A stretch of 64,000 nt of DNA from an uncultured Planctomycetaceae bacterium. GTDB taxonomy: Bacteria > Planctomycetota > Planctomycetia > Pirellulales > Thermoguttaceae. Both the position numbers and the translations under genes were made by a program. Shown here in pieces: positions 16,435 to 25,355 of the stretch; positions within the stretch are counted from its first letter, which is position 1, and every line of letters starts with the position of its first letter. Below the pieces are notes generated by a model. It saw only the letters and a list, made by a program, of their open reading frames with translations, did no database searches and was not told where the DNA came from. Location: contig CAMJTU010000008.1 in assembly GCA_946408825.1 (NCBI GenBank), positions 62,001 to 126,000 of the forward strand, read 5' to 3'.

Positions 16435-18108
16435 CTACTGCGAGTCGCCGCCGCGACTGGGGGCGTTGGGCGCGTCTGGACGGTTGAAACCAGGTCCGCC
16501 GCCGGGAAAACCATTCCTCTGTGGATTAGATGGGGAAGGCGGCCAGTTGTTCCGACTATTTGGGTTATTTTGGGAATTTGCGTTAAAAAAGTTCCAGTTG
16601 CCGACGCCCCAATTGAGACTCGACAAGAGACCGCGCGCCTCGAGAGGAGGCGCCGACGTCACGAGATCTCGCGCTCGGGGATTTGCGTTCCGCAACGTCT
16701 CGGCAAGTTCTTGAACGGAACCGCCTCGTCGACGAAATCGCGAATTGTCGTCTTGGAAAGGACGCGTCTGAACGAAACGCCTGCCGTTTTCGATGAAACT
16801 GAGCGAAACGATCAACCCCAAAGTCGAGGAACGCTGAGACGGATCTAATTTATTGAGTTCGTCCTTGCTCTCCTGTGAAAAATCGGCGACGAGTTCGTCC
16901 TGATCTGTCGAAGCGAGAAAATCGAGCACGTCGTCATGTCGCGACGAAGACTCGTCGTCGGGGTCGTCTTCGGAGCGAAATTTCACGTATTTGTCGTAAA
17001 TCGACTGAAAATTCTCGCGTTGAAGACTCGGGGGGAGCGCCGCGCGGAGCAAAGAGCCCGGTCCGTTGCCACGAGCGCCGCCGCCGGGCTGGTCGCCGGG
17101 ACGACGCCCGTTCTGCCAGTTTCTCACCGCGTCCATATAGCGCTGAGCGTCGTCGATCCTTCGGCGGATTTCCTGGATCCGGGTAGGAATCGGAATCGAA
17201 GCGAGACGTCGACGATCGTCGTCGTTTGTCGACGAAACGATCCATCCGGAATAATCGTCGAGCGTCTGCAGGAGCTTGTCCCTCTCGGGCGACTCGTCAA
17301 TTTGGCGACGAAGTTTTCGGTATTTATCCTGCGTTTCGCGATCAAGCGCTTCAAAGCGCCGTTGAAGACGATAGAAGACCGTGTTCTTAATGAGTTCGTC
17401 GTAAGGGCGGTCGCGCACTTCGGCGGGAACGACGTGCTCCTGACCCCGTCCTCCAAACGTCATGCTCGCGGGCGCCGACTGACGCCACGCGTCAAACAGG
17501 TTCGCGTCCGTTAGGGCTTTGAGGTATTCGAAATCGCCGACTGCTTCAAGCTGAATGAGTCGTTCGACAACGGCGGCGTCGCGCTCGCGCTGCCGTTTGA
17601 CGTCGGGGACAAACGCGGCGAAGACGACGTACCCGACGACGAGGAAAAGAAGCGGCACGGCGACGGAAACGATCTTGCCGCGTCGTCGCAACGCGTCGCG
17701 CCGCGCTTTAATCGCGTCGAGTTCCGTTTTCGTCTCTCGACTGAGGCGGTCGACCGTGCGTTCGGTCAGATCGATCGCGTCGGAGACCGCGTCTTCTTGT
17801 TCGTCGAGGGCGTCGAGGACGTCGAACGCGCTCTTTGCCGCCCTGACGCGTTCGGCGAGCTGCGGGTCGTCCGCGATTTTTTTCTCAAACGCGACGCGTT
17901 CCTCTTCGGGAAGCTCGCCGTCGAGGTACTCTTGAATCGTTAGATCGACCTCGTCGAGCGGTTCGTCGTCGAGCGTCGATTCGTCGTCGAGACCGAGATC
18001 TCCAAATTGATCGACCTCGAGTTCGGGCGCGTCAAGCGGGGCTTGCGTCGGTTGGTCTGGTTCGTCAGGTTTCAGCCGTTGGCGAAAATCGGAGTCCTGC
18101 GCCGTCAT
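16435..18108 (-). CDS. Membrane-bound anti-sigma-factor-like protein with long periplasmic domain
   Basis: 557 residues from ATG 18108, which has AAGGAGAG 6 nt upstream and overlaps the sigma factor's stop as ATGA, so translation is coupled. The N-terminal ~140 residues are acidic and include TIQEYLDGELPEEERVAFEK, the short helical segment typical of anti-sigma factors (zinc-finger-like ASD without the Cys/His ligands), a predicted helical stretch, then one transmembrane helix (~145-168, VSVAVPLLFLVVGYVVFAAF). The ~390-residue outer part is helical and charged and ends in an Asn/Pro/Gly-rich tail. By gene order and topology it should hold the ECF sigma factor at the membrane until an envelope signal releases it; the signal is unknown. 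Confidence 0.75.
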   Translation of the reverse strand: MTAQDSDFRQRLKPDEPDQPTQAPLDAPELEVDQFGDLGLDDESTLDDEPLDEVDLTIQEYLDGELPEEERVAFEKKIADDPQLAERVRAAKSAFDVLDALDEQEDAVSDAIDLTERTVDRLSRETKTELDAIKARRDALRRRGKIVSVAVPLLFLVVGYVVFAAFVPDVKRQRERDAAVVERLIQLEAVGDFEYLKALTDANLFDAWRQSAPASMTFGGRGQEHVVPAEVRDRPYDELIKNTVFYRLQRRFEALDRETQDKYRKLRRQIDESPERDKLLQTLDDYSGWIVSSTNDDDRRRLASIPIPTRIQEIRRRIDDAQRYMDAVRNWQNGRRPGDQPGGGARGNGPGSLLRAALPPSLQRENFQSIYDKYVKFRSEDDPDDESSSRHDDVLDFLASTDQDELVADFSQESKDELNKLDPSQRSSTLGLIVSLSFIENGRRFVQTRPFQDDNSRFRRRGGSVQELAETLRNANPRARDLVTSAPPLEARGLLSSLNWGVGNWNFFNANSQNNPNSRNNWPPSPSNPQRNGFPGGGPGFNRPDAPNAPSRGGDSQ

Positions 18109-18737
18109 GATTCTCTCCTTCCGTCGTCGACGTAAGGAGCCAAGATTTCTTTGAGATTCAATCTTGCTCGGCACAGAAGCGATTTGACGGCTTGTGGCGT
18201 CATATTCATCACTGCTGCAATCTCACTGTAGCTCATGCCGTTGAATCGCGAAAGAATCGTCGCTTCGCGTTGTCGCGGGGGCAGTTTTTCGACCGCGTCG
18301 CGCACAATCTGCTGGAGTTCGACCTTCGCGATTTGTTTTGTCGGAGTCGCGTCCGTTTTACCGAGGACGCTTTCCTCGAAACCGAGCGCCGTCGTTCCGC
18401 CTACGAAGTGTTTTTGCACGGAGCTAAAGAGCGCTTCGGGCCGTCTGTTTTTAGAACGTAACGCGTTGAACGCGACGTTGTGCGCGACGCGATAGAGCCA
18501 CGTCGTGAACCGCGCCTCATGACGGTATGTGGCGCGGTGCCGATAGACGCGCATAAAGACTTCTTGCGTGAGGTCCTCGACCGCCTGTTCGCCGACAAAA
18601 CGTCGCAAGAACGCGGCGACGCGCGCTTGGTTGCGTTGCATCAGCAGCTCAAACGCTAAAGGATCTTCGGCTTGAACGGCAAGCATAAGACGAGCGTCTT
18701 CGTCGTCGTCGATGGGTGGAGTGGCGTCAGACGTCAA
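18105..18737 (-). CDS. ECF-type RNA polymerase sigma factor
   Basis: About 210 residues. Region 2 is evident in AFELLMQRNQARVAAFLRRF, EDLTQEVFMRVYRH and FTTWLYRVAHNVAFNALR (core and -10 binding); region 4 in LPPRQREATILSRFNGMSYS and MTPQAVKSLLCRARLNLKEI (-35 helix-turn-helix). No ATG precedes region 2; I favour TTG 18737 because GAGGA sits 6 nt upstream, although the frame extends to another TTG at 18749. It overlaps the membrane anti-sigma-like gene by 4 bp. Such pairs are common in Planctomycetes and usually autoregulate. Confidence 0.9.
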   Translation of the reverse strand: MTSDATPPIDDDEDARLMLAVQAEDPLAFELLMQRNQARVAAFLRRFVGEQAVEDLTQEVFMRVYRHRATYRHEARFTTWLYRVAHNVAFNALRSKNRRPEALFSSVQKHFVGGTTALGFEESVLGKTDATPTKQIAKVELQQIVRDAVEKLPPRQREATILSRFNGMSYSEIAAVMNMTPQAVKSLLCRARLNLKEILAPYVDDGRRES

Positions 18738-18864
18738 TATTATCCTCAAGGGGAATGCAAATCCGGCGGACTGCCGCGCGCATACGACCGCGGCCGTCCC
18801 GCGTGGAACGTCGTCTATCTAGCGTTAAGTAATTTTCTCGGAAGTTTAAACTCACGTTTCCCAT

Positions 18865-18892
18865 ATTATACATGTTTACGCTAGGTATTGAA
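18865..18892 (-). promoter_or_regulatory. Possible promoter of the ECF sigma/anti-sigma operon
   Basis: Minus strand TATAAT preceded at 16 nt by TTCAAT, about 120 bp before the sigma factor start. The rest of the 18750-19081 interval shows no other feature. Confidence 0.4.
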
Positions 18893-19081
18893 TATATAGC
18901 CTCAAAAAAAATCGCGCGGCGCGGCGTTCTTTTTGACCTTGCGGACGCGGCGGCGATTCGGTAGAGTCCCCGGCGAATGGACTTTGCTTTTTCGGGTCGC
19001 CGTCGCGATTCGGAAATCGCAGGGACGCCGGGATTCGCCGCGGCGTCTCGACGTCGTCGGCGTTAGCATGGAGCTTAGGAA

Positions 19082-22000
19082 ATGTTTCGGATATCAAGTA
19101 ATCGTATCGCGACGGGAATCGGTCGTTGCCTGGCGGTTATTGTTCTTGTCGGACTGACGGGAACGGCGACGGTCGCGCTCGGCGCGTCGAAGAAATCGCC
19201 GGCTAACGAGAACGCGTCAAACGCGAAAGACGAACGCGCTTGGCGAACTCAGGCGTATTCCAAAGCGTCGGAATTCGCGCAGCGGCTCATGCTTCTCGAA
19301 TTTTCGGAGAAGAACAATCCCGCGTGCGAATCGACGACGAAACTTGTCGACGAGATGCGTCGCAAAAGTTATCCGATTCAGCGCGTCGAACGCTCGTCCG
19401 GCGGCGAAATCCTATTCAAACAGTACGGCGTTAAGACGACGCCGACCTTTGTGCTGCTCTTTGACGGCAAGGAGCTCGGGCGGGTCGTCGTCGGGAAAGA
19501 CGACGCGAACGTGACGGCGAAGCGTCTTCTGACGCTTTTCCAAAAAGGTCGCGACGCGGTCGCCGCGAATCCTCGCGCCCGCGCGGAAGAGCCCGAGTAC
19601 GCTTCAATCGCGAAACCGGCGCGCGGTCTTCTTTTCCCTCGCGCGCTCGATCGCGCGACGCAGACGCGCGCGCAAGCGTCTGACGACTCCGCCGCTTCTT
19701 CCGACTCTGACTCCGAGACCGACGCTGACGCCGATTCCGATTCCTCGCCGTCCGCTAAGTCGGACTCCTCGATTCTAGAGACGCGCGCGGAAGAAATCTC
19801 GAATATTATCGGCGAAACGAGGTTGGAAAACTCGACCGTTCGCGTCTTCGTTAAAGATCCGGACGAAGGAGAAGACCGCGAAGGCGTCGGCTCCGTGATC
19901 CATTATATCGAGCAATATCACGAAATGCTGACGGTCGTCGCCGCGAGTCTCTTTACGGGTGTTTCCGATCCGACGCTGTACCCTGACGTCGACGTCGAGT
20001 TCTTCAACGCCGAAAGCGGCAAAGTTGAAAAAGTCGGGGCGCAGTGCGTGCGATGCGATCCCGACACGGGAATCGCGTTCGTCGCGGCGCAAGTCGAGTC
20101 GCCGGTCAAACCGGTCGCGTTTTTGCCAAAGAAGGCGCCCATTGAACCGAGCGAACGCGCCGTCTCCTATATTCGCCACGGCGCCGACGTCGTGAAAAGG
20201 TCGCATGACGTTCTCGCCGTCGATCAGCGGCGATTCTATGAAAACAGCGAAGAACAGAGCGCGTTCGTCCCCTACGTCGAAGTCTCGAACCCGCCGGCGA
20301 CGAACGACCTCGGCGCGGGCGTCTTTCTGATGCGCAACGGACGCTACTACTTTGCGGGAATTCTTGTCTCCAACGGCGACAAGGGACGGGTCGTCCCCGC
20401 GACCGTCGTCAGTCAAGCGCTCCTCGTGAATCGCAATCTTACGAACGTCTACCGCGACCAAATCGCCAATAAGTTCGACGCGCCCGCGACCTCCGCGGAA
20501 ATAGACTCCGCGATCGACCGCCTCTTCAAACTCGACAGGCAGAAGAAGGAGTCGGAGCAGAAATCGCGGGACGGCGCGACGTTCGACGCCAACGGTCTTT
20601 CCGTCGCGTTCTCCGATCCCGTTTCCTCCTTTGACGAAAGTAATCGTCCTGACGTCGCGTTCGACGCGGAGGTTCCGAAGCGCGCCGACGAAAAGATCTC
20701 CGAGGTCGCCGGACTTTCGAACGAACAGTCCGACCTTGGCGATTTCCCGAGCAACGCTCGGGACGCGTTCGCGCGTTCCGAGGCCGCGGCAAACGCTCTT
20801 GCCGCGAACTCGTCGTTCAAGCTCGACGAATCGTTCCGTCAGAAACCTGAAAAACCGGCCGATCCTGTCGAGAACGCGCTCGCGCGCTCCGAAGAGGCGG
20901 CAGACGCTCCCGCCGCGAACTCGTCGTTCAGACTCGACGAATCGTTCCGTCAGAAACCTGAAAAATCGGTCGATCCCGTCGAGAACGCGCTCGCGCGCTC
21001 CGAAGAGGCGGCAGACGCTCCCGCCGCGAACTCGTCGTTCAGACTCGACGAATCGTTCCGTCAGAAACCTGAAAAATCGGTCGATCCCGTCGAAGCCGCG
21101 TTAGCCGACGCCGATCGGAACCGTTCGAAAAACGCCGACGCAGAATCCGACGTCGCACAAACCCGAGTTATGTTCAACGGTCGCGAGCCTCTCCCCGAGC
21201 CCGCCGACGAACAGCCCGCGTCGAAACCGACGCCCTCGGTCGCGTCTAAGCCGGAATCCACGCCTCGCGTCGTCGCAAACGAACAGACGCTTTCCTCCCC
21301 CTACGACGAACCCCTGCCTGATCCGCGGGATTCGCTCTTAGCCGCAGACCCGACGCCGTCGCGATCGACCGCGCTCGAATCCTCGCCCGCGGAGGAGATC
21401 GCCGACGCGCCGTTCCCCGATCCTTTTGACTCCCCGCTGACCGATCCCCAGGATTCGCTCCTCGCCGCAGACCCGACGCCGTCGCAATCGTCCGCGCTCG
21501 AATCTTCGCCCTCGGAGGAAATCGCCGACGCGCCGTTCCCCGATCCTTTTGACTCCCCGCTGACCGATCCGCAGGATTCGCTCCTCGCCGCAGACCCGGC
21601 GCCGACGCAATCGTCCGCGCTCGAATCCGCGCCTGCGGAGACGCCCGTAACGGCGCCAAGCGCGCGATCCGATTCCCAGCGCGTCGCGCATGACGCGCCG
21701 TCCGACGCCGCAACGTCCTCTTACGCGGTCGATCAACTGCCGACGCCCAATTCCGACGTGGTTCGTTCCGTAACTTTCAGCAATCGCGAGCGCGTCGAAA
21801 CGTTCAATCGCGAAGAAGACGAGTTTGAGACCGCGCTTGACTCGCTGCGTCGTCGTGGAACGGACGGCGCCGAAATCATCTGCGTGGTCAACTGGTCCAA
21901 CGGGTCGGGCGTTCGCGACGCGGAGGTCGTTCGACTCCCGAAACACGCCGGTCTGACGAATAACGCCGCGTCCGGCGCCGTAAAGTCGCATTACGCGGCG

Positions 22001-22324
22001 GATCAGTTGCCGACGCCCAATTCCGATTTGACTCGTTCGACTCCTTCCGCCAGTCGCGAAGAAGACGAGTTTGAGACCGCGCTCGACTCGCTGCGTCGTC
22101 GCGGAATGAACGGCGCCGAGATCGTCTGCATCGTCAACTGGCCCGACGGGTCCGGCGTTCGCGAAACGGAAGTCGTTCGTCTCCCGAAACGCGCGGTTCG
22201 CACGAATCCCGCCGCGCCCGGCGCCGGCGTCGAACTCGCGCGGAAACCCGAGCCGTCCGGCGTCGCCGGTCAGTCGGACGCGCCGCTGACGTCGAGTCGC
22301 CCAGACGCGCGCGTCTATAAGTGA
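19082..22324 (+). CDS. Secreted thioredoxin-like / degenerate trypsin-like protein with three tandem-repeat blocks
   Basis: 1080 residues; ATG 19082 with AGGA 5 nt upstream. Signal peptide ~1-35. Residues ~50-160 follow a thioredoxin fold (ILFKQYGVKTTPTFVLLFDG with the cis-Pro TTPTF), but the CxxC is reduced to one Cys (NNPACEST). Residues ~245-455 follow a trypsin/DegP-like fold (GVGSVIHY, CDPDTGIAFVAAQ, NDLGAGVFLMRNGRYYFAGI) in which the His, Asp and Ser positions are not kept, so it is probably an inactive protease fold. Then come three imperfect 37-residue repeats (~562-672), three 41-residue Pro/Asp/Ser repeats (~740-860), and two ~95-residue repeats (~880-1040) with EEDEFETALDSLRRRG and VVNWxxGSGVR. 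Likely a periplasmic or surface scaffold; function unknown. Confidence 0.8.
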   Translation: MFRISSNRIATGIGRCLAVIVLVGLTGTATVALGASKKSPANENASNAKDERAWRTQAYSKASEFAQRLMLLEFSEKNNPACESTTKLVDEMRRKSYPIQRVERSSGGEILFKQYGVKTTPTFVLLFDGKELGRVVVGKDDANVTAKRLLTLFQKGRDAVAANPRARAEEPEYASIAKPARGLLFPRALDRATQTRAQASDDSAASSDSDSETDADADSDSSPSAKSDSSILETRAEEISNIIGETRLENSTVRVFVKDPDEGEDREGVGSVIHYIEQYHEMLTVVAASLFTGVSDPTLYPDVDVEFFNAESGKVEKVGAQCVRCDPDTGIAFVAAQVESPVKPVAFLPKKAPIEPSERAVSYIRHGADVVKRSHDVLAVDQRRFYENSEEQSAFVPYVEVSNPPATNDLGAGVFLMRNGRYYFAGILVSNGDKGRVVPATVVSQALLVNRNLTNVYRDQIANKFDAPATSAEIDSAIDRLFKLDRQKKESEQKSRDGATFDANGLSVAFSDPVSSFDESNRPDVAFDAEVPKRADEKISEVAGLSNEQSDLGDFPSNARDAFARSEAAANALAANSSFKLDESFRQKPEKPADPVENALARSEEAADAPAANSSFRLDESFRQKPEKSVDPVENALARSEEAADAPAANSSFRLDESFRQKPEKSVDPVEAALADADRNRSKNADAESDVAQTRVMFNGREPLPEPADEQPASKPTPSVASKPESTPRVVANEQTLSSPYDEPLPDPRDSLLAADPTPSRSTALESSPAEEIADAPFPDPFDSPLTDPQDSLLAADPTPSQSSALESSPSEEIADAPFPDPFDSPLTDPQDSLLAADPAPTQSSALESAPAETPVTAPSARSDSQRVAHDAPSDAATSSYAVDQLPTPNSDVVRSVTFSNRERVETFNREEDEFETALDSLRRRGTDGAEIICVVNWSNGSGVRDAEVVRLPKHAGLTNNAASGAVKSHYAADQLPTPNSDLTRSTPSASREEDEFETALDSLRRRGMNGAEIVCIVNWPDGSGVRETEVVRLPKRAVRTNPAAPGAGVELARKPEPSGVAGQSDAPLTSSRPDARVYK
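20764..21096 (+). repeat. 111-bp coding tandem repeat, three copies
   Basis: Three in-frame units of 111 bp (37 residues, core SFRLDESFRQKPEK) inside the 1080-residue protein; copies 2 and 3 are almost identical, copy 1 more diverged, indicating recent expansion. Confidence 0.9.
21300..21640 (+). repeat. 123-bp coding tandem repeat, about three copies
   Basis: Units of 123 bp (41 residues, core PFPDPFDSPLTDPQDSLLA) in the same protein; the two later copies are nearly identical at the DNA level. Confidence 0.88.
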
Positions 22325-22358
22325 CGGCTGGATTAGCCTCAATGTAACTCTATTGACC

Positions 22359-22405
22359 GTTCCCGTTTTAGCGCCTTTACACGCGCTGAGACGGGAACTT
22401 TTTTA
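22359..22405 (+). terminator. Intrinsic terminator after the repeat protein gene
   Basis: GTTCCCGT ... ACGGGAAC hairpin followed by TTTTTTATT, 35 bp after the stop at 22324. Confidence 0.75.
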
Positions 22406-22516
22406 TTATTTTTTAAAGGGTTGCGACTCAGAAAAGCAAGAACGTCTTTTCTGCGTTGAAGTTAGACGTTATATTGACCGTTCTTCTCGGGGTCTTACTC
22501 TCCAAGACGAATGCGG

Positions 22517-22522
22517 TATAAT
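22517..22522 (+). promoter_or_regulatory. Candidate -10 element for the NUDIX/rph block
   Basis: A perfect TATAAT with no convincing -35, about 105 bp before the NUDIX start. The interval 22325-22626 holds this and the preceding terminator only. Confidence 0.35.
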
Positions 22523-22626
22523 GACGCGTTGTCGTTAGACGTCGAACGAAACGCCTGCGAGCGTCCAAACGTGGCGACGCTCCTCGAAGCGCGTCGGCGT
22601 TCTCCCTTTTACGATTGATTGCCGGT

Positions 22627-23346
22627 ATGAAAGACAATTCGAAGCGCCCCTCCGCCTCGCAGACGTCCCCCGAAGCCGAGGCGGCGCGGCGACAGAAGGA
22701 CGAGGAACGCGTCCTTGTGGTTCCCACGTCGCTCTTTCGCGCGATCGGGTCCTTTCAAGGGTTTTCCGCCGCCGCGGTCGCGGAGGCGAACGCGCTTTTT
22801 GCGTCCGATCAGCTTCGTTTCATTCGACGCGGCGACGCCGAGCGCGATCCTCAGTTCAAACAGCTCATCCCGTACGCGCTCTTTACATGGACCGACGAGA
22901 CGGGAGAAGTTTGGGTCTTCGCGTACCTTCGAGGAAAAGGGCAGGGCGAGAAACGGCTCGTTTCCAAATGGAGCGTCGGGGTCGGCGGTCATATCAACGA
23001 TTCGGACGCTTCGACGTCGGACGGCGATCTTTTCGAGGCTGGGACTCGACGAGAAATCGACGAAGAAGTCGTTCTCGACGCGAACGTCGTCGCGTTTCGT
23101 AAAGTCGGGCTCGTCAACGACGACGAAACGGAAGTCGGCCGCGTCCATCTGGGCGTCGTCTGCCGCGTCGAACTCGACGCGCCCAAACTGCGCTCAAACG
23201 AACCCGACCTGCTCGAAGCGCGTTTTCGCCCAGTCTCCGAGCTTCTGCGCGAAGTCAGAGAAGACCCGTCGCGATTTGAATCATGGACGACGCTCGCGCT
23301 CCTCGGGTTATTCGACGCCCCCGCCGGCGCGTCGGCGGAAAACTAG
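22627..23346 (+). CDS. NUDIX-family predicted phosphoesterase (COG4112 type)
   Basis: 239 residues from ATG 22627; a TTG at 22615 would add four residues, and neither start has a strong ribosome-binding site. Family landmarks are VLVVPTSLFRAIGSFQGF, FKQLIPYALFTW, YLRGKGQGEKRL, SVGVGGHIN and the NUDIX box segment FEAGTRREIDEEV, whose REIDEEV glutamates bind the divalent metal; then GLVNDDETEVGRVHLGVV. This set matches the uncharacterised MutT-like family often annotated as predicted phosphoesterase. It should hydrolyse a nucleoside-diphosphate-linked compound in the cytoplasm; the substrate is not known. It ends 57 bp before rph and may be co-transcribed. Confidence 0.85.
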   Translation: MKDNSKRPSASQTSPEAEAARRQKDEERVLVVPTSLFRAIGSFQGFSAAAVAEANALFASDQLRFIRRGDAERDPQFKQLIPYALFTWTDETGEVWVFAYLRGKGQGEKRLVSKWSVGVGGHINDSDASTSDGDLFEAGTRREIDEEVVLDANVVAFRKVGLVNDDETEVGRVHLGVVCRVELDAPKLRSNEPDLLEARFRPVSELLREVREDPSRFESWTTLALLGLFDAPAGASAEN

Positions 23347-23403
23347 GACGAGAAGAATCAGACGCACATTATTAACATAACAACGAAAGACGACGGCAGA
23401 AAC

Positions 23404-24144
23404 ATGACTATAGCGCGCGCCGACGGTCGAACGTTCGACCAATTGAGACCGATGAAAATTCAACGCGGATTCACGAACGCGGCGGGAAGCGTTTTGATCT
23501 CTTCCGGCGCGACGGTCGCGCTCTGCACGGCGAGCGTCGTCGAAGACGTTCCCGATTGGAAGAAACGCGGCGGCGAACTTCCCACGAGCGGATGGCTCAC
23601 GGCGGAGTACCGAATGCTCCCGGGCAGTACGAAAACGCGCAAACCGCGCCAAGATCGTCCCGACGGACGCGCGACGGAAATCCAACGGCTCATCGGACGC
23701 TCCCTTCGCGCCGTTTTCGACGCGGAGGCGCTTGGTCCGCGCACCGTCTATCTCGATTGCGACGTTTTGCAGGCGGACGGCGGAACGCGCACCCTTTGCG
23801 TTTCGGGCGCGTGCGTCGCGCTGATCGACGCGCTCAATTCAATTCGCGATCGGCTGCCGAACCCGGACGTCTTTCCGCTACGCGATTCCGTGTCGGCGGT
23901 AAGCGTCGGAATCGTCGAAGGAACGCCGATTCTCGATCTGTGTTACGTCGAAGATTCGGCGGCGGAGGTCGATATGAACGTCGTCGCGACGCGCGGCGGA
24001 CGTTTCGTCGAAATTCAAGGAACGGGCGAAGAGGCGACTTTTGACGACGATCAGCTCGCCGCGCTGCTGCGACTCGCGAAAAAGGGCGCGGGAGAAATTG
24101 CCGCGCTTCAACGTCAAGCGCTCGCGGACGCATGGCCCTTCTAA
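23404..24144 (+). CDS. rph: Ribonuclease PH
   Basis: 246 residues, the usual length. It opens with RADGRTFDQLRPMKIQRGFT, the hallmark N-terminus (R-DGR-x-x-x-x-LRP), and has GWLTAEYRMLPGST, RATEIQRLIGRSLRAV and DCDVLQADGGTRTLCVSGA with the phosphate/catalytic Asp and Arg residues. It trims the 3' end of precursor tRNAs by phosphorolysis and acts as a hexamer in the cytoplasm. The VDMNVVATRGGRFVEIQGTG segment is canonical. ATG 23404 follows GGCAGAAAC; no better upstream start exists. Confidence 0.95.
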   Translation: MTIARADGRTFDQLRPMKIQRGFTNAAGSVLISSGATVALCTASVVEDVPDWKKRGGELPTSGWLTAEYRMLPGSTKTRKPRQDRPDGRATEIQRLIGRSLRAVFDAEALGPRTVYLDCDVLQADGGTRTLCVSGACVALIDALNSIRDRLPNPDVFPLRDSVSAVSVGIVEGTPILDLCYVEDSAAEVDMNVVATRGGRFVEIQGTGEEATFDDDQLAALLRLAKKGAGEIAALQRQALADAWPF

Positions 24145-24184
24145 CGCGTCTTTTTGAAGGTTTGTGAGAACAAGCGGCTGTTAT

Positions 24185-25345
24185 ATGGAAGAATTATCGA
24201 CAGTCGTCCTGAACGGACGCGTGTTGCAGACCGTATTCGGCGCGAGCGACGAACACCTGCGCCGCATTCGCAAAGCGCTCGGCGTTCGGGTCGTCGTCGA
24301 CGCGGAGAAAGGCAAGCTGATTATCCGATCCGACGAGCCGGAGAACGCAAGACGCGCCGCGCGGCTTTTAGAGCAGCTTCAACGCTGGGTCGATCGCGAC
24401 GGCTCGCCCCTTGCGCCGGACGACGTTCAGCGCGCGCTCGACGAGGTCGTCCGAGGCGAGGAAATCTCCGACGCCGCGCCTTTTGAAGTTTACGGCGGAC
24501 GGACGATTCGCGCTAAAACCGCCGGTCAGGCGAAATACTGCCGCGAATTGCGAACGCGCGAGATCCTGTTCTGCGCCGGTCCCGCGGGGACGGGCAAGAC
24601 GTATCTCGCGGCGGCGCGCGCCGTCGAAGCGCTGCGCGCGGGCGAAGCGCGACGGATCGTTCTCGTTCGTCCGGCGGTCGAAGCGGGCGAGAACCTCGGG
24701 TTTCTGCCCGGCGACCTTGCGGAAAAGATCAATCCTTACCTGCGTCCGCTTTTCGACTCGCTCGCCGATATGACGCAGTCGGATCTTTTGCGCCAATTCA
24801 TCGAGGATTCGCGCGTTGAAATCGCGCCGCTCGCGTACATGCGCGGACGAACGCTCAACGACGCCTATATTATTCTCGACGAGGCGCAAAATACGACGGT
24901 CGCTCAAATGAAAATGTTCCTCACGCGTATGGGAATCAACTCGCGCGTCGTCGTCTGCGGCGACGCGACTCAGTCTGATCTCTCGCGTGGGACCCGCAAC
25001 GGATTCGTCGACGCGTTTGTGCGACTGCGCGACGTCTCCCAAATCGGATTCCTTACTTTAGGGCGCGGCGACGTCGTTCGTCACCCGCTCGTTCAGCGAA
25101 TTGTCGACGCCTACGAAAAGGATTTCGGGGAAAACGAATACGTCGACGGACGCGTTCACGCGCGACGGCGTGATCGCGTTGAAAGCGTCGCCGACGCGTT
25201 TGCGGAACGCGACGTTCAAAGGAATCGCGAAGACCTCGACGAGGCAGGACGCGCCGACGATTCCGTCGCCGTCCAAAAGACCAACCCACCCGCCGGCTAC
25301 GAGACGCCCATGGACGGCGCGTCCGACGAGCGGCGGCTTGACTAG
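24185..25345 (+). CDS. phoH: PhoH-family ATPase
   Basis: 386 residues from ATG 24185; an alternative GTG at 24164 has a GAAGG 3 nt upstream, so the start is uncertain by seven residues. N-terminal KH-like segment (FGASDEHLRRIRKALGV), then the P-loop GPAGTGKTYLAAARAVEAL (Walker A) and YIILDEAQNTTVAQMKMFLT (Walker B), and VVVCGDATQSDL, all typical of PhoH/PhoL. The last ~60 residues after the ATPase domain are basic and low in complexity, longer than most homologues. PhoH proteins are linked to ribosome maturation and RNA metabolism, in keeping with rph upstream and ybeY downstream. Confidence 0.92.
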   Translation: MEELSTVVLNGRVLQTVFGASDEHLRRIRKALGVRVVVDAEKGKLIIRSDEPENARRAARLLEQLQRWVDRDGSPLAPDDVQRALDEVVRGEEISDAAPFEVYGGRTIRAKTAGQAKYCRELRTREILFCAGPAGTGKTYLAAARAVEALRAGEARRIVLVRPAVEAGENLGFLPGDLAEKINPYLRPLFDSLADMTQSDLLRQFIEDSRVEIAPLAYMRGRTLNDAYIILDEAQNTTVAQMKMFLTRMGINSRVVVCGDATQSDLSRGTRNGFVDAFVRLRDVSQIGFLTLGRGDVVRHPLVQRIVDAYEKDFGENEYVDGRVHARRRDRVESVADAFAERDVQRNREDLDEAGRADDSVAVQKTNPPAGYETPMDGASDERRLD

Positions 25346-25355
25346 GGGGCGCCCA

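Noticed and set aside
20764..21640. CRISPR-like regular repeats
   Set aside because: The 111- and 123-bp units are contiguous, in frame and without spacers, and lie within a long coding sequence.
25101..25355. N-terminal extension of the HD phosphodiesterase frame
   Set aside because: It overlaps the 3' end of phoH in another frame and is Thr/Arg/Pro-rich shadow sequence; the GTG at 25356 has a proper ribosome-binding site.
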